Counted from the stretch's first letter, positions 1-8,114 are shown. The stretch: DNA of 14,625 bases from MGBC114844 sp910585855 (GCA_965646165.1 CBFFYP010000096.1:1-14625); one strand, 5' to 3'. Program-made: numbers and translations. The notes: generated from the sequence alone by a model not told the origin.

Positions 1-141
1 ATGCCGGGAAAGCCCGGAAATACGGGCTATACCGACATATAAGAACTTCTAAAGAGATAATCTAAATTCACCATAAATTTTTATTAAAAATTTTATCTTT
101 TTTTAAATTTATAAGTTTATCTTGAAAAAATTAAAAAGTAC

Positions 142-170
142 TTGACTTAAGTCTGAAATCGTACTATTAT
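142..170 (+). promoter_or_regulatory. Promoter of the marR-MATE operon
   Basis: TTGACT (142-147) and TATTAT (165-170) are separated by 17 nt, a near-consensus sigma-A promoter in a very A/T-rich region. The next gene on this strand is the MarR-type regulator at 305. That leaves a leader of about 125 nt in which no riboswitch-like fold was recognised. One operator-like half-palindrome lies in the spacer and another just downstream, as expected for a repressed promoter. Confidence 0.8.
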
Positions 171-195
171 ATTCCTTAAGTCTGATTTCAGACTT
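149..195. promoter_or_regulatory. Tandem operator, probably for the MarR-type regulator
   Basis: AAGTCTGATTTCAGACTT at 178-195 is a palindrome with perfect 8-bp arms around a TT centre. A second, degenerate copy begins AAGTCTGAAATC at 149 inside the promoter spacer and keeps 5 of 8 bases in its right arm. The two starts are 29 nt apart. An 18-bp palindrome overlapping or following the -10 box of a marR gene is the usual arrangement for MarR autorepression. That this protein binds here is inference. Confidence 0.7.
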
Positions 196-304
196 ATAAT
201 TAAAATAGTTTTATTTTTTTAAGGATATTATTTTTTATACTTACTCCATTAAAATTAAAACTAGAAAAGATATAACATCTTTTTAAGAAAGAAGAGGAAT
301 TGAA

Positions 305-775
305 ATGAAATTAATTCAAGGAAAAAAACAAGCGGCATTTAATCGAATTTTTCAGGAATTTGATGAAGTGTATCATGAGATTGCAGTAAAACAAGGATTT
401 TCTGACAGTGCATTTTGGATTCTATATTCCATTTGTGAGTTGGGAACTGGTTGTCTTCAAAAGGATATTTGTGGTGTAACCTTTACCAGCAAACAGACTA
501 TTCACTCTTCCATTCGAAATTTAGAACAGGCAGGTTATTTGAAGTTAGAAGAAGGGAAGGGAAGAGATAAGCATATTTTTTTGACAGAGGCAGGTGAAGC
601 GATTGTTGAGGAAAAGATTCTTCCGATTTTGGCAGCAGAAAATCAAGTATTTGATGAAATGACAAGGGAAGAGGGAGATGAGTTGTTGGAACTTTCGGCA
701 AAATATTTATCTATCTTACGAAAAAATTTTAAAGAATTATATAGAGATTCTTCGAAAGGAGTAAATGAAAAATGA
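305..775 (+). CDS. MarR-family transcriptional regulator
   Basis: This 156-residue protein is typical in length for MarR regulators, dimeric winged-helix repressors that often control efflux genes and release DNA when a phenolic or drug ligand binds. Helical dimerisation segments lie at about 5-48 and 100-150. The winged helix-turn-helix is at about 50-95: the recognition helix includes SKQTIHSSIRNLEQAGYL (62-79), and the wing contains the basic GKGRDKH (84-90). A GAGG ribosome site sits 7 nt before the ATG. The stop overlaps the MATE start (ATGA), so the two genes are translationally coupled. The upstream palindrome at 178-195 suggests it represses its own operon. Family assignment is secure from the fold pattern; the inducing ligand is unknown. 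Confidence 0.9.
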   Translation: MKLIQGKKQAAFNRIFQEFDEVYHEIAVKQGFSDSAFWILYSICELGTGCLQKDICGVTFTSKQTIHSSIRNLEQAGYLKLEEGKGRDKHIFLTEAGEAIVEEKILPILAAENQVFDEMTREEGDELLELSAKYLSILRKNFKELYRDSSKGVNEK

Positions 776-2103
776 AAATTCAATTATCGGAGCATTTTAC
801 GTATTCAAAATTGCTGCGTTTTGTATTTCCATCTATTGTTATGATGATTTTTACTTCTATTTATGGTGTAGTAGATGGTATTTTTGTGTCGAATTATGTA
901 GGAAGCACATCATTTGCAGCGGTAAATTTAATTTGGCCGTTTGTAATGGCAACAGGAGCAGTAGGATTTATGCTAGGAACAGGAGGCAGTGCGATTGTTG
1001 CAAAGACAATGGGAGAAGGAAAAGAAAAAAGAGCAAATGAATATTTTTCCATGCTGATTTATGTTAATGCAGCAGCAGGAATTCTTCTTTCTATAATTGG
1101 ATTTCTCTTTATTCGTCCGATTACACAGCTTTTAGGAGCAAGAGAAACACTTTTAGAAGAAGCTGCTTTATATGGAAGAATTTTGTTGTTAGGAAATGCA
1201 GCTTTTATGCTTCAAAATAGTTTTCAGAGTTTTTTTCCTGTAGCAGAAAAACCACAGACAGGACTGTTAGTTACAGTAGCAGCAGGAATAACAAATATGG
1301 TAATGGATTATCTGTTGATTGCCGTTTTTCAGTTAGGTCTTATAGGAGCGGCAGCAGCAACAGTATTAAGTTATTTTGTAGGAGGAATTCTTCCAATATT
1401 TTATTTTGCAAAAAAAAATCCAAGCCGCCTAAAGCTGGTAAAAACAAAATTTTATGGAAGAGAGCTATTAAAAAGCTGTACAAATGGTTCTTCCGAGATG
1501 ATGAGCAATTTATCGATGTCAATAGTAAATATGCTGTATAATCTGCAATTAATAAAAATTGCAGGGGAAAACGGAGTAGCTGCTTATGGAGTAATTATGT
1601 ATGTCAATTTTATATTTGTAGCAGTATTTATAGGCTATGCTATTGGAAGTGCACCAATTATAGGATTTCATTATGGTTCAGGAAATCAGGCAGAATTAAA
1701 AAATTTATTTAAAAAAAGTCTGGTTATTATTCTAGTAGGATCTGTAAGTATGACAGGGCTAGCAGAAATTTCAGCATTGCCGCTGTCAAAAATTTTTGTA
1801 GGATATGATGAAGTCCTGCTGGAAATGACCCAGCATGGATTTTGTATTTTTTCATTATCTTTTTTATTTAGTGGTTTTAATATATTTAGTTCCGCTTTTT
1901 TTACAGCTTTAAATAATGGAGCAGTTTCTGCTGCAATCTCTTTTCTAAGAACTCTGATTTTCCAAATAATCTCAGTAATAGTACTGCCGATTCTATTTGG
2001 AATAGACGGGATTTGGATGGCAGTTGTAGTAGCAGAAATCCTAGCGATGTGTATAGCGGCTATTCTATTACTAAAAAAAAGAAAAACTTATCATTATCTA
2101 TAA
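772..2103 (+). CDS. MATE-family multidrug efflux transporter (MepA-like)
   Basis: This 443-residue membrane protein has about 12 hydrophobic segments in two similar halves, the usual size and layout of MATE antiporters, which export cationic drugs in exchange for Na+ or H+. The N-terminal half opens with the characteristic pattern PSIVMMIFTSIYGVVDGIFV (about 20-39), followed by a GTGGSAIVAKTMGEGK loop after helix 2; both are typical of the MepA-like branch. The last residues are a basic cytoplasmic tail. The ATG overlaps the marR stop by 4 bp, and AAAGGAG lies 10 nt upstream inside marR. Being the second gene of a marR operon supports a drug or toxic-metabolite efflux role induced by substrate. 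The gene is intact. Substrate range cannot be read from sequence. Confidence 0.92.
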   Translation: MKIQLSEHFTYSKLLRFVFPSIVMMIFTSIYGVVDGIFVSNYVGSTSFAAVNLIWPFVMATGAVGFMLGTGGSAIVAKTMGEGKEKRANEYFSMLIYVNAAAGILLSIIGFLFIRPITQLLGARETLLEEAALYGRILLLGNAAFMLQNSFQSFFPVAEKPQTGLLVTVAAGITNMVMDYLLIAVFQLGLIGAAAATVLSYFVGGILPIFYFAKKNPSRLKLVKTKFYGRELLKSCTNGSSEMMSNLSMSIVNMLYNLQLIKIAGENGVAAYGVIMYVNFIFVAVFIGYAIGSAPIIGFHYGSGNQAELKNLFKKSLVIILVGSVSMTGLAEISALPLSKIFVGYDEVLLEMTQHGFCIFSLSFLFSGFNIFSSAFFTALNNGAVSAAISFLRTLIFQIISVIVLPILFGIDGIWMAVVVAEILAMCIAAILLLKKRKTYHYL

Positions 2104-2107
2104 ATTG

Positions 2108-2284
2108 AAGAGGGGACGCTGAAATCAAAAAGAAGGTCTATTCCGAGTCCGCTTTCGCTTAGCATTTCCTATTTTCACAGCGGACACATAAGGCACGAAA
2201 ACACAGCAAGACTGCGCCTAAGTGCCGACGGGAAATGATGACCCTTCATAGACTTTCTTTTTGATTTCAGCTAGTCCCTCATTT
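2108..2284. repeat. Structured inverted-repeat element between MATE and the DUF4132 remnant
   Basis: The arms at 2119-2141 and 2248-2270 are complementary over 23 bp with one G-T wobble. They are extended outwards by GAGGGGAC against GTCCCTC (the right end reads CTAGTCCCTC, 2271-2280). Nested complementarity inside (GCATTTCC/GGAAATG and GGCAC/GTGCC) suggests a branched fold. The left end, GAGGGGACGC (2110-2119), recurs at 14507-14516, in both cases just after a plus-strand stop codon. Local G+C is higher than in the flanking sequence. No convincing open reading frame was found. It may be a dispersed palindromic element, a bidirectional terminator between the convergent genes, or both. Confidence 0.6.
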
Positions 2285-2304
2285 CAGTTATGCAAATCAA
2301 CTAA

Positions 2305-2472
2305 TTAATTTATGCTTCCCGCATGATCCATACTCACCGCCAAATTCACATCCCGCATCACTTCACTAAAAATCCGATCCGGCACATCTTTTATTCGAAT
2401 ACATTGAAATGTCTTTCGATCGGAAAAATCCACCCATTCTAAAGTAGAAAATTCGGTATCGCTAGGAGAAAA
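2305..2472 (-). pseudogene. Detached C-terminal fragment of the DUF4132 gene
   Basis: In the same frame as the large gene upstream, directly after its TAG (2473-2475), 55 more codons run to a TAA at 2305-2307. The translation begins FSPSDTEFSTLEWVDF and includes VPDRIFSEVMRDVNLAVS. These match the conserved DUF4132 segment usually written (A)DWFSPS...TLEWVEF followed by VFSEVMRDVDL. The residues before the stop, AIAN-stop, stand where family members have A-D-W, so a TGG-to-TAG change, next to GAT-to-AAT, explains the stop. Homology breaks off after DHAGSIN, and the last part of the family domain (roughly 100 residues) is absent. The palindromic element begins about 20 nt beyond. Confidence 0.85.
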
Positions 2473-5400
2473 CTAATTTGCTATAGCATAGATTCGAGCC
2501 ACGATATTTTCTTTATAGTAAACTTTTTGCAGTCCGTTTTTATAGTCAGCCACCCAATGCCGACTTTTTAAACAGACAGCAGTTTTTTTCGGCTGAATTT
2601 GATTTCCCGCATAGCGAAGAGAATGGAAACACTCTAGTTCCTCTTCTGTTTTTACATATAATTCACGAAATACTTGTTTAAAAGGCTGTTGGATTTTCTT
2701 TTCAAACAGGATTTTTTGATAATCTGACCAGATACCAAGTTCCCAAAGGTCAAACGGATGTGCCATTCGAAGTTTTTTCTTTGGTGTTAGTTTTTGACAA
2801 GTTCCATCTGCATTGATTAGTGTTGTTTCATTTAAAAACCCAGTTTGTTTGTCACAAAGATAAACCAGATCTTTTAAAATAGACCAAATGATCGGATTTT
2901 TTTGTAAATTTCTAATTTCTGAAACCATCATTTCCACACCGTATTCCATAAATTGTTCCATCATTGCTTTTGTTTGGCTGTATTGATCCTGAAGCTGGAT
3001 ACAGGTTTTTTTGAGTTCTGTAACCAATGGATTATTTTTATATTTGGCAGGAATTGACTTTAAAAGTTTTTCGTTCTTTTCGCAGATACAGGCAGGTTTT
3101 CCATCTTCGTTAAGCTGAATTTTTAGACGAAGTTCTTCTGCTTTCTGCCATTGAAAACAATTTTTTACCAATTTACTTTCCATGTTTAAGGTAAGACGTG
3201 TTACATTGTCATATCCTGTATTAATTGCTAGATTTTTCAGTGCCATAGCAACAGCCATTTTTTCACTGGCTCTTTTCTGTGCACCAAACTGTTTGCTTTC
3301 TTTTAAAAATTGATGCAGAAATTGGTAGCGGTGCAGGATGTCTTTTTCATTTTGAATAGGAATCAGTGCATAGGACATTAAAGTGTCTTTATTTCGCTTT
3401 TTTTGTATCATGGTTTCAAGTTCCTCTGCTGTTATTTTTCCTAGTGTGGCATCTGTGTACTTTTGGACTCGAGTATATTTATTGGTATCCGAAAGGTATT
3501 TTGCACTGTCATAGAGAATTTTAAAATGTGCTTCACCAAGCTGTTTACTGCACTCTAAAAACCAGTTTCGATCAAATGCACCGTTGTTTAAATCTTCAAT
3601 CGAAAGTGGTGTATATTTTGCAATGACTGCTGCTGTACGGTTGGAAAAATGTTCGTTTATATGAGCCGTAAAATAATAGATACCGCTTTTTAGACCTGAC
3701 CAGCCTAGATATTCTTCTATACAGTTAATCCATTTTGGATTATAGACAGCAACTTCTACAAGCCGTTTTTCGGAAATATTTTTTCCGCTCAGCAATGTTT
3801 TTAAGGTTTCTCCATTTTCGCCCGGCAGCGGTTCGCTGACAGAAAGCAGACAAGAAAGGCAGTCATTTTTATTGGATGAAATATGGTAGTTGTAATAAAC
3901 GGCACGGTTTAATGTATCCTTTCCCAATGCAGTTAAAATTTCGATTAAATAAGAAATTCCACGTACTTTGCAGATTCTGCGGATCATATAGGAAAATGGA
4001 GTATCGGTTTCGCTACGCTTTAATTCTACTTTTAAAATCATTTCTAATGTGTTCCAATAAAATTCTTGGGCAACCTGCATAATATAATTTTCGCTTACGG
4101 TTTCTCCTTCCTTTAGGTAGCGGCTATATTTAAAATTGCTGGTTTCTGAAAAGCAGATGATTGGAATTAATTGATAAAATGTAATATATAATCCAATCCG
4201 TTTTTTTTCAAAAGCGGCTTGATAGACATTATCGAGAGAGATAATATTTTGTTCGTAAGCCTTGATATAATCGAAAAAGTTTAATTCCAATATATTTTTT
4301 CCATAAAATTGATTGGTGTTTTCAAAATGTAAAAACATTTGTATAAATTCGGTATCTATTTTCCAATTTCTTGGATAAGAAAGAAACATATCAAACCAAG
4401 AAGTCTTTAATGCATAATAGAGGATAGGTTTATCATTTTCCATTGGAACTGTATGGATGGTTTCTTCTAACGGCAGACTTCGAAACAGTGCCAGCAGAGA
4501 ATAGGCAGCTTCTGTTAATAGTTTGGTGTTTTCTTCTTGTTTGGAATAAAACAGAAAAAGGTTTTTTATAATGTCTTGTAAGGAATACCAATGCAAATAA
4601 GGCTGTTTGTTGTTTAAATAAAGATCCAGATAGTTTTCTCCATATATTTTTTTTACCAATGGGAGAAAAAAATTATATTTTGTCCAGTTAAATCCAGAAT
4701 TATCGCTAAGAACAGAAAAAATATACAGATTTAACAGCATTGGAAATGTTTGAATCTGTTTCTGATAGAAAGTGCGCCATAGTTCAGGGAACGGGTAGCA
4801 ATCTAACGGATCTTTTTTGTAGTCAGGAGTAACAGCAACATAACCATTGTCTAAAAGGCGTTTATATCCAAGATAGTCAATATATTCTCGCTCTTTGTTT
4901 TGTAAATAAAGGTTTTCTAGCTGTTTGAATAAAAAATCAATTTCTTCTCTTTTATTGTTAAAAGAATCTAATTTTGTTTTTTGAAATAAATCCAAGAAAA
5001 AAGAAGGATCACTTTCGGTTACAGGCATAGCAAAATCGGCATCGGGATCAAACAGCCCATAGCCTTTTTGATTTAAAATAGAATCTGTCTGAGAAACAGG
5101 GGCTAATTCATTTAAAATAACCGATTCTTTTTCAGTAGGGTTGGTCAGACAAGAAAGCAGAGCCAAACAGGCTTGATAGGTTTCCTTTCGTGTACTGTCT
5201 TTTTTTAGACGGGTTAAAAGGTCAAGTCCTGCAAGATGCATTTCTTCTTTTTTATCGGTTAGAAGTGTACGGATGCTGGATATTAGAACAGACGGATTTT
5301 GTTTTTCTAAAAGGGAAATGATTTTTTTGCGGATATCGGAGTTTTTATATTTCAGCAAAGCCGTAATAGATTCAAAATCTTTATCTTCTAATTTTAAATT

Positions 5401-7038
5401 TGAAATCAGCTCAAATGCCGCAAGGCGGGTACGGGAGTGTTTATCGACTAAGGACTTTATTAAGGTTTGTTTTTGCAGTGTGTTTTTTGGACTGTGCAGA
5501 AACAAATGCAGAAAAGTATCCCGATAGTCGGCTTCTATCTCGGGAAGCAGAGGACAGATTTGATCAATTAATTCCTCTTCCTGCAGCATAAAAGCAAGCA
5601 CTGCCATACGAAGTGCCACTTGATTCGGAGTAATTGATATCGAATACCATGGAAAAATATAAGGGGAATAGGTATATCCTTTTTTGGGCAGCAGAAGAAA
5701 AATCTCTTTCCAGAGATAAAAGTGTTTTTTAGCCTGTTCTGGTTCTAAATAGAACATATCAAGAGGAATCGGCTGATAGAGATAGATGTGATTTCGAGAG
5801 TTTGAATAGGTATCTTGACTTCCATAAAGCGCCTGATCGAGTAAATAATAAAAATTATACTGCATATAAGTAGGCAGAAAGGCAGCACAAAGTTCTATAT
5901 CCTTTGGATAGGTTTCTAGAATTTGGCTGGCTGTCTGCATGGCAAATTTTCTGTCTTGCAGCGAAAGATTGTAGTATGAAACGACTAATTTCTGATTTTT
6001 TGTACCATTTGCAATCAGTTCTTTACAGCAAGAAATAGCCTCTTCTATTTCAAAAAAACCAAATGCCCAAAGTCCGATATAAAGTTCGATACTGTCATTG
6101 CTTTGTATCAGAGTCTGACGAAATTCTTTTTCAAAAAGAGATTGTTTTATCAGTTCAAGTTGTTTGTTTGTAATATAATCGAAATGCTTGGCATCACATA
6201 ATCCAGTCCAAGTGCATACTGCACGTTTTACAGCAGAAAAACACAGTAGGTTATTTTCGGAGATTACCTGAAGCAGTGTAAAAAATGCTTCTGTTGTGCC
6301 GCAGTCCATATTTTCAAAGATTGCCTGTCGTACGCTTTCTTGTAGTCTGGCAGTCAAAAGAAAATCGCCTAGGACTTTATGCAGATGAGTGTGACTGCTT
6401 TTTATAATTCCACGAATTATATCTGTTGAAAGAATCATTGTATTATTTTCTGATAATAAGATTTCTTCTAATAGTTTGGCTAAATCGGTGGTGTCGGCAT
6501 CTAATTCTGCTGCAATCAAATCTTCCATATGAGAAATAGTAGGGCAGGAGTGGGGATATAACAAATCCAATAGCTGCTGCCGTTTTTCCGAAGATTTCAA
6601 GTAATCGTATATATTTTCGGCATAGAAAGACAGATGATAATAGCTTTGGAAGAGCCCTTCTAAGTTATGAGAGTATAATTCCCAGTGTTTGCTGGAACGG
6701 ACTGTTCTTTTAGAGTATCCTTTGGAGTAGGGAAATTGATTGTATTTATCTAAAAGAGCAAGAAATTCGTCTTGCTTTTTTTGAGGAACATAGGCATCTA
6801 AAATAGGGCGATGATTTTGCAGAATTTTTACAGAAGGCGGGGCAGAAGCGGTTGCAGATTGGATATCGTCTGCAAGAACTGTAAATTTTTGATGAATTTC
6901 TTTTTTTATTTTTATCTGTTGTTCATTGTTTGGATCATTTTCTCCTTGAAAAAGACAAAGTGCTTTCCAAAGGGAATATTTGTGCTGATTGATTCGGTCG
7001 ATTTGTACTTGTTTTTCCATATTTTCCATATGTAACAA
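2473..7038 (-). CDS. Very large DUF4132-domain protein, prematurely stopped within the domain
   Basis: The 1521-residue product is almost entirely helical, without signal peptide or membrane segments, so it should be cytosolic. HEAT-like helical repeats lie at about 485-630 (for example SRTRLAAFELISNLKLED). The DUF4132 signature is at the end: HP near 1427, QPFKQVFRELYV (1451-1462), then RYAGNQ. This family includes E. coli YehI/MolR and belongs to MoxR/vWA/SWIM-associated accessory systems; no biochemical activity is firmly known. The stop is a TAG inside the conserved domain, with the rest of the domain readable beyond it at 2305-2472, so the product is probably nonfunctional unless there is readthrough. 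The start is uncertain: TTG at 7038 lies 4 nt after AAGGAGG, and ATG at 7029 lies 13 nt after it. It follows the small broken gene at 7081-7487 by 42 nt, in one operon. Confidence 0.82.
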   Translation of the reverse strand: MLHMENMEKQVQIDRINQHKYSLWKALCLFQGENDPNNEQQIKIKKEIHQKFTVLADDIQSATASAPPSVKILQNHRPILDAYVPQKKQDEFLALLDKYNQFPYSKGYSKRTVRSSKHWELYSHNLEGLFQSYYHLSFYAENIYDYLKSSEKRQQLLDLLYPHSCPTISHMEDLIAAELDADTTDLAKLLEEILLSENNTMILSTDIIRGIIKSSHTHLHKVLGDFLLTARLQESVRQAIFENMDCGTTEAFFTLLQVISENNLLCFSAVKRAVCTWTGLCDAKHFDYITNKQLELIKQSLFEKEFRQTLIQSNDSIELYIGLWAFGFFEIEEAISCCKELIANGTKNQKLVVSYYNLSLQDRKFAMQTASQILETYPKDIELCAAFLPTYMQYNFYYLLDQALYGSQDTYSNSRNHIYLYQPIPLDMFYLEPEQAKKHFYLWKEIFLLLPKKGYTYSPYIFPWYSISITPNQVALRMAVLAFMLQEEELIDQICPLLPEIEADYRDTFLHLFLHSPKNTLQKQTLIKSLVDKHSRTRLAAFELISNLKLEDKDFESITALLKYKNSDIRKKIISLLEKQNPSVLISSIRTLLTDKKEEMHLAGLDLLTRLKKDSTRKETYQACLALLSCLTNPTEKESVILNELAPVSQTDSILNQKGYGLFDPDADFAMPVTESDPSFFLDLFQKTKLDSFNNKREEIDFLFKQLENLYLQNKEREYIDYLGYKRLLDNGYVAVTPDYKKDPLDCYPFPELWRTFYQKQIQTFPMLLNLYIFSVLSDNSGFNWTKYNFFLPLVKKIYGENYLDLYLNNKQPYLHWYSLQDIIKNLFLFYSKQEENTKLLTEAAYSLLALFRSLPLEETIHTVPMENDKPILYYALKTSWFDMFLSYPRNWKIDTEFIQMFLHFENTNQFYGKNILELNFFDYIKAYEQNIISLDNVYQAAFEKKRIGLYITFYQLIPIICFSETSNFKYSRYLKEGETVSENYIMQVAQEFYWNTLEMILKVELKRSETDTPFSYMIRRICKVRGISYLIEILTALGKDTLNRAVYYNYHISSNKNDCLSCLLSVSEPLPGENGETLKTLLSGKNISEKRLVEVAVYNPKWINCIEEYLGWSGLKSGIYYFTAHINEHFSNRTAAVIAKYTPLSIEDLNNGAFDRNWFLECSKQLGEAHFKILYDSAKYLSDTNKYTRVQKYTDATLGKITAEELETMIQKKRNKDTLMSYALIPIQNEKDILHRYQFLHQFLKESKQFGAQKRASEKMAVAMALKNLAINTGYDNVTRLTLNMESKLVKNCFQWQKAEELRLKIQLNEDGKPACICEKNEKLLKSIPAKYKNNPLVTELKKTCIQLQDQYSQTKAMMEQFMEYGVEMMVSEIRNLQKNPIIWSILKDLVYLCDKQTGFLNETTLINADGTCQKLTPKKKLRMAHPFDLWELGIWSDYQKILFEKKIQQPFKQVFRELYVKTEEELECFHSLRYAGNQIQPKKTAVCLKSRHWVADYKNGLQKVYYKENIVARIYAIAN

Positions 7039-7080
7039 AAAGCCTCCTTTTTATTTAATATTTTTTGATTTTACTATTTT

Positions 7081-7487
7081 TTACCATATTCTTCCAGATA
7101 GCATGGTAAGACGGACAAAGGTTAGTTTGCTGTCTTCATAAAGAGAAATTGGTTCGTTTAGAGTTTTCCATTCATCTGAGCCGGAAAAGATACGAAATAT
7201 ACCATCTTCAAAACACTGCCATGCTGTTTCGACTGCTTACTGTAGATCTATTTTCTTTTCCCCGTAGCGGATACCAAAACTGATTTTTCCGCTGAAAGAT
7301 TGTTCTTCTATTTCGGATGCAGATAGATTTTTTAATAGATCTTGATTTTTGCTGTAGTCTTCTATATAGAGAAAAACCATTTGCTCAATTAGTTCTTGTA
7401 CTGTTTTTGGAACAGATACTAGATCATAGGGTATCTGCGTAATTGAATTTTTTTTGCCAATTTTTTTATATTTACAAAAATTTTCAT
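7081..7487 (-). pseudogene. Small conserved DUF4132-neighbour gene (about 135 residues), frameshifted and with internal stop
   Basis: An AAAGGAG site precedes ATG at 7487, and the frame opens MKIFVNIKKLAKK. After a run of eight A residues it goes out of frame and ends early. Restoring one A gives NSITQIPYDLVSVPKTVQEL and so on, ending LTFVRLTMLSGRIW with a TAA at 7081. The span is 407 nt, one short of 136 codons, which supports a single deleted base. A second lesion, an in-frame TAA after KKIDLQ and before AVETAWQCFEDGIFRIF, confirms decay. From memory, proteins of this pattern accompany DUF4132 genes in Lachnospiraceae; the function is unknown. The MKIFVNIK opening and short strand-helix-strand pattern could be a ubiquitin/MoaD-like beta-grasp fold, but that is speculative. 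Confidence 0.75.
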
Positions 7488-7492
7488 AGAAT

Positions 7493-7500
7493 ACTCCTTT
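7493..7500 (-). promoter_or_regulatory. Ribosome binding site of the broken small gene
   Basis: AAAGGAG lies 6 nt upstream of the ATG at 7487. It fixes the start of the small pseudogene and shows that the longer open frame reaching back to 7820 is not one natural gene. Confidence 0.65.
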
Positions 7501-7555
7501 TGTTTTTCATAGTGGGCAAGAGATGGTGCATAGGTTACAGAAAAATTATGTATTA

Positions 7556-7584
7556 ATCTTAGCATTAGTATAGAAAAAATGCAA
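7556..7584 (-). promoter_or_regulatory. Promoter of the DUF4132 operon
   Basis: On the minus strand TTGCAT (7579-7584) and TAAGAT (7556-7561) are separated by exactly 17 nt, about 70 nt upstream of the small gene's ATG. It appears intact although both genes it would drive are broken. The assignment rests only on box similarity and position. Confidence 0.6.
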
Positions 7585-7688
7585 TAAATTTTTATAATAA
7601 ATAACATCATTTGCTCGAATAAGAAAGATTTAATTAGGCTTTTGAAGATAGGATGCTGCTGGAAAGGAGGTTGGCTTTCGCCGGACGC

Positions 7689-8010
7689 AAGAGGCGGTTT
7701 GATCCTTTTCTTTGCTTGCTCCGCTTTCCGAACGGTAAGAAAGTCTAGGGCTTCTGTATCTAGATATATCAAACCAGACGAACCGGGGCGCAATTCGCCC
7801 TCATCACATCCAAAACACAACGAGTGTAAGGAAAGATATTATCAGCTATAAAACGATCGCTTCTCTATTATCCGGGCTAAACACGCCCCTTTTTTTGCAC
7901 GCCCTGCATGGAAGCAGGATATGCAAAAAATTCTAGGTGTTTCCACAGAAGCCAGACTTTCTAACCGTTCTCCGAAGTCGCAGACAAAGAAAAGGATCAA
8001 ACCGCCTCTT
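7689..8010. repeat. Long imperfect palindrome in the divergent intergenic region
   Basis: The outermost 26 nt (7689-7714) are perfectly complementary to 7985-8010. Similarity between the arms continues inwards with mismatches to about 7762 and 7937 (for example AGAAAGTCT and GCTTCTGT on one arm against their complements on the other), giving arms near 74 nt around a centre of about 174 nt. The centre holds a small hairpin, GGGCG-CAATT-CGCCC (7786-7800). Read outwards, both arms give a similar peptide ending KKRIKPPLA (left arm on minus, right arm on plus), so the element looks like two inverted copies of one module. It is more G/C-rich than the genes. No transposase is present. Identity is unknown; a MITE-like or dispersed intergenic element fits. 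Confidence 0.7.
7782..7800. repeat. Conserved hairpin motif shared with the window end
   Basis: ACCGGGGCGCAATTCGC (7782-7798) occurs again, identical over 17 nt, at 14609-14625. Here it forms a 5-bp hairpin with a CAATT loop. The second copy is cut by the window edge. Flanking bases are also related (AAGTCTAGGGCTTCTG here, AAGTTCTAAGACTTCTG near 14565), so the two belong to one repeat family. Confidence 0.7.
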
Positions 8011-8085
8011 GCTGTTGGTTGGATTACGGAAGAAATTTTAAAAGATTCTTATCAAAAGACTTATTGAAGGCAGAAAATTCTATTG

Positions 8086-8114
8086 TTGTATATTTGGAAA
8101 TTGTGTGATAAAAT
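8086..8114 (+). promoter_or_regulatory. Promoter of the GrpE-like/Hsp70-like operon
   Basis: TTGTAT (8086-8091) and TAAAAT (8109-8114) are spaced by 17 nt, about 125 nt upstream of the first gene. It is the best promoter-like pair between the palindrome and 8240. No CIRCE or other heat-shock operator was recognised nearby, which argues against housekeeping heat-shock control. Confidence 0.6.

Noticed and set aside
1..65. Possible 3' end of an upstream gene; frames are open to stops at 42, 52 and 65
   Set aside because: All three plus-strand frames are open over this short, more G/C-rich stretch, and none gives a recognisable C-terminus. The small CCGGG/CCCGG hairpin at 4-17 has no T-run.
765..1040. 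Alternative 91-codon frame beginning at ATG 765
   Set aside because: It overlaps the MATE gene in another frame, and its translation shows no family pattern; the 772 frame is clearly the transporter.
7419..7820. Minus-strand open frame of 133 codons across the palindrome
   Set aside because: Only its last 22 codons, after the ATG at 7487 with AAAGGAG, belong to a real (broken) gene. The earlier part runs through the repeat element and AT-rich promoter sequence.
7642..7851. Plus-strand open frame of 69 codons in the left arm of the palindrome
   Set aside because: It lies within the repeat, opposite the conserved minus-strand reading, and its composition follows the element rather than the host genes.
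7874..7896. Possible intrinsic terminator: GGGC/GCCC stem followed by seven T
   Set aside because: The stem is only 4 bp and lies inside the repeat element with no gene ending just upstream, so it is too weak to call.
7920..8067. Short plus-strand frame starting MQKILGVSTEAR and ending DSYQKTY
   Set aside because: Most of it is the right arm of the palindrome read outwards, and the AGGA before its ATG is only 1-2 nt away. It is kept as evidence for the duplicated module, not called as a gene.
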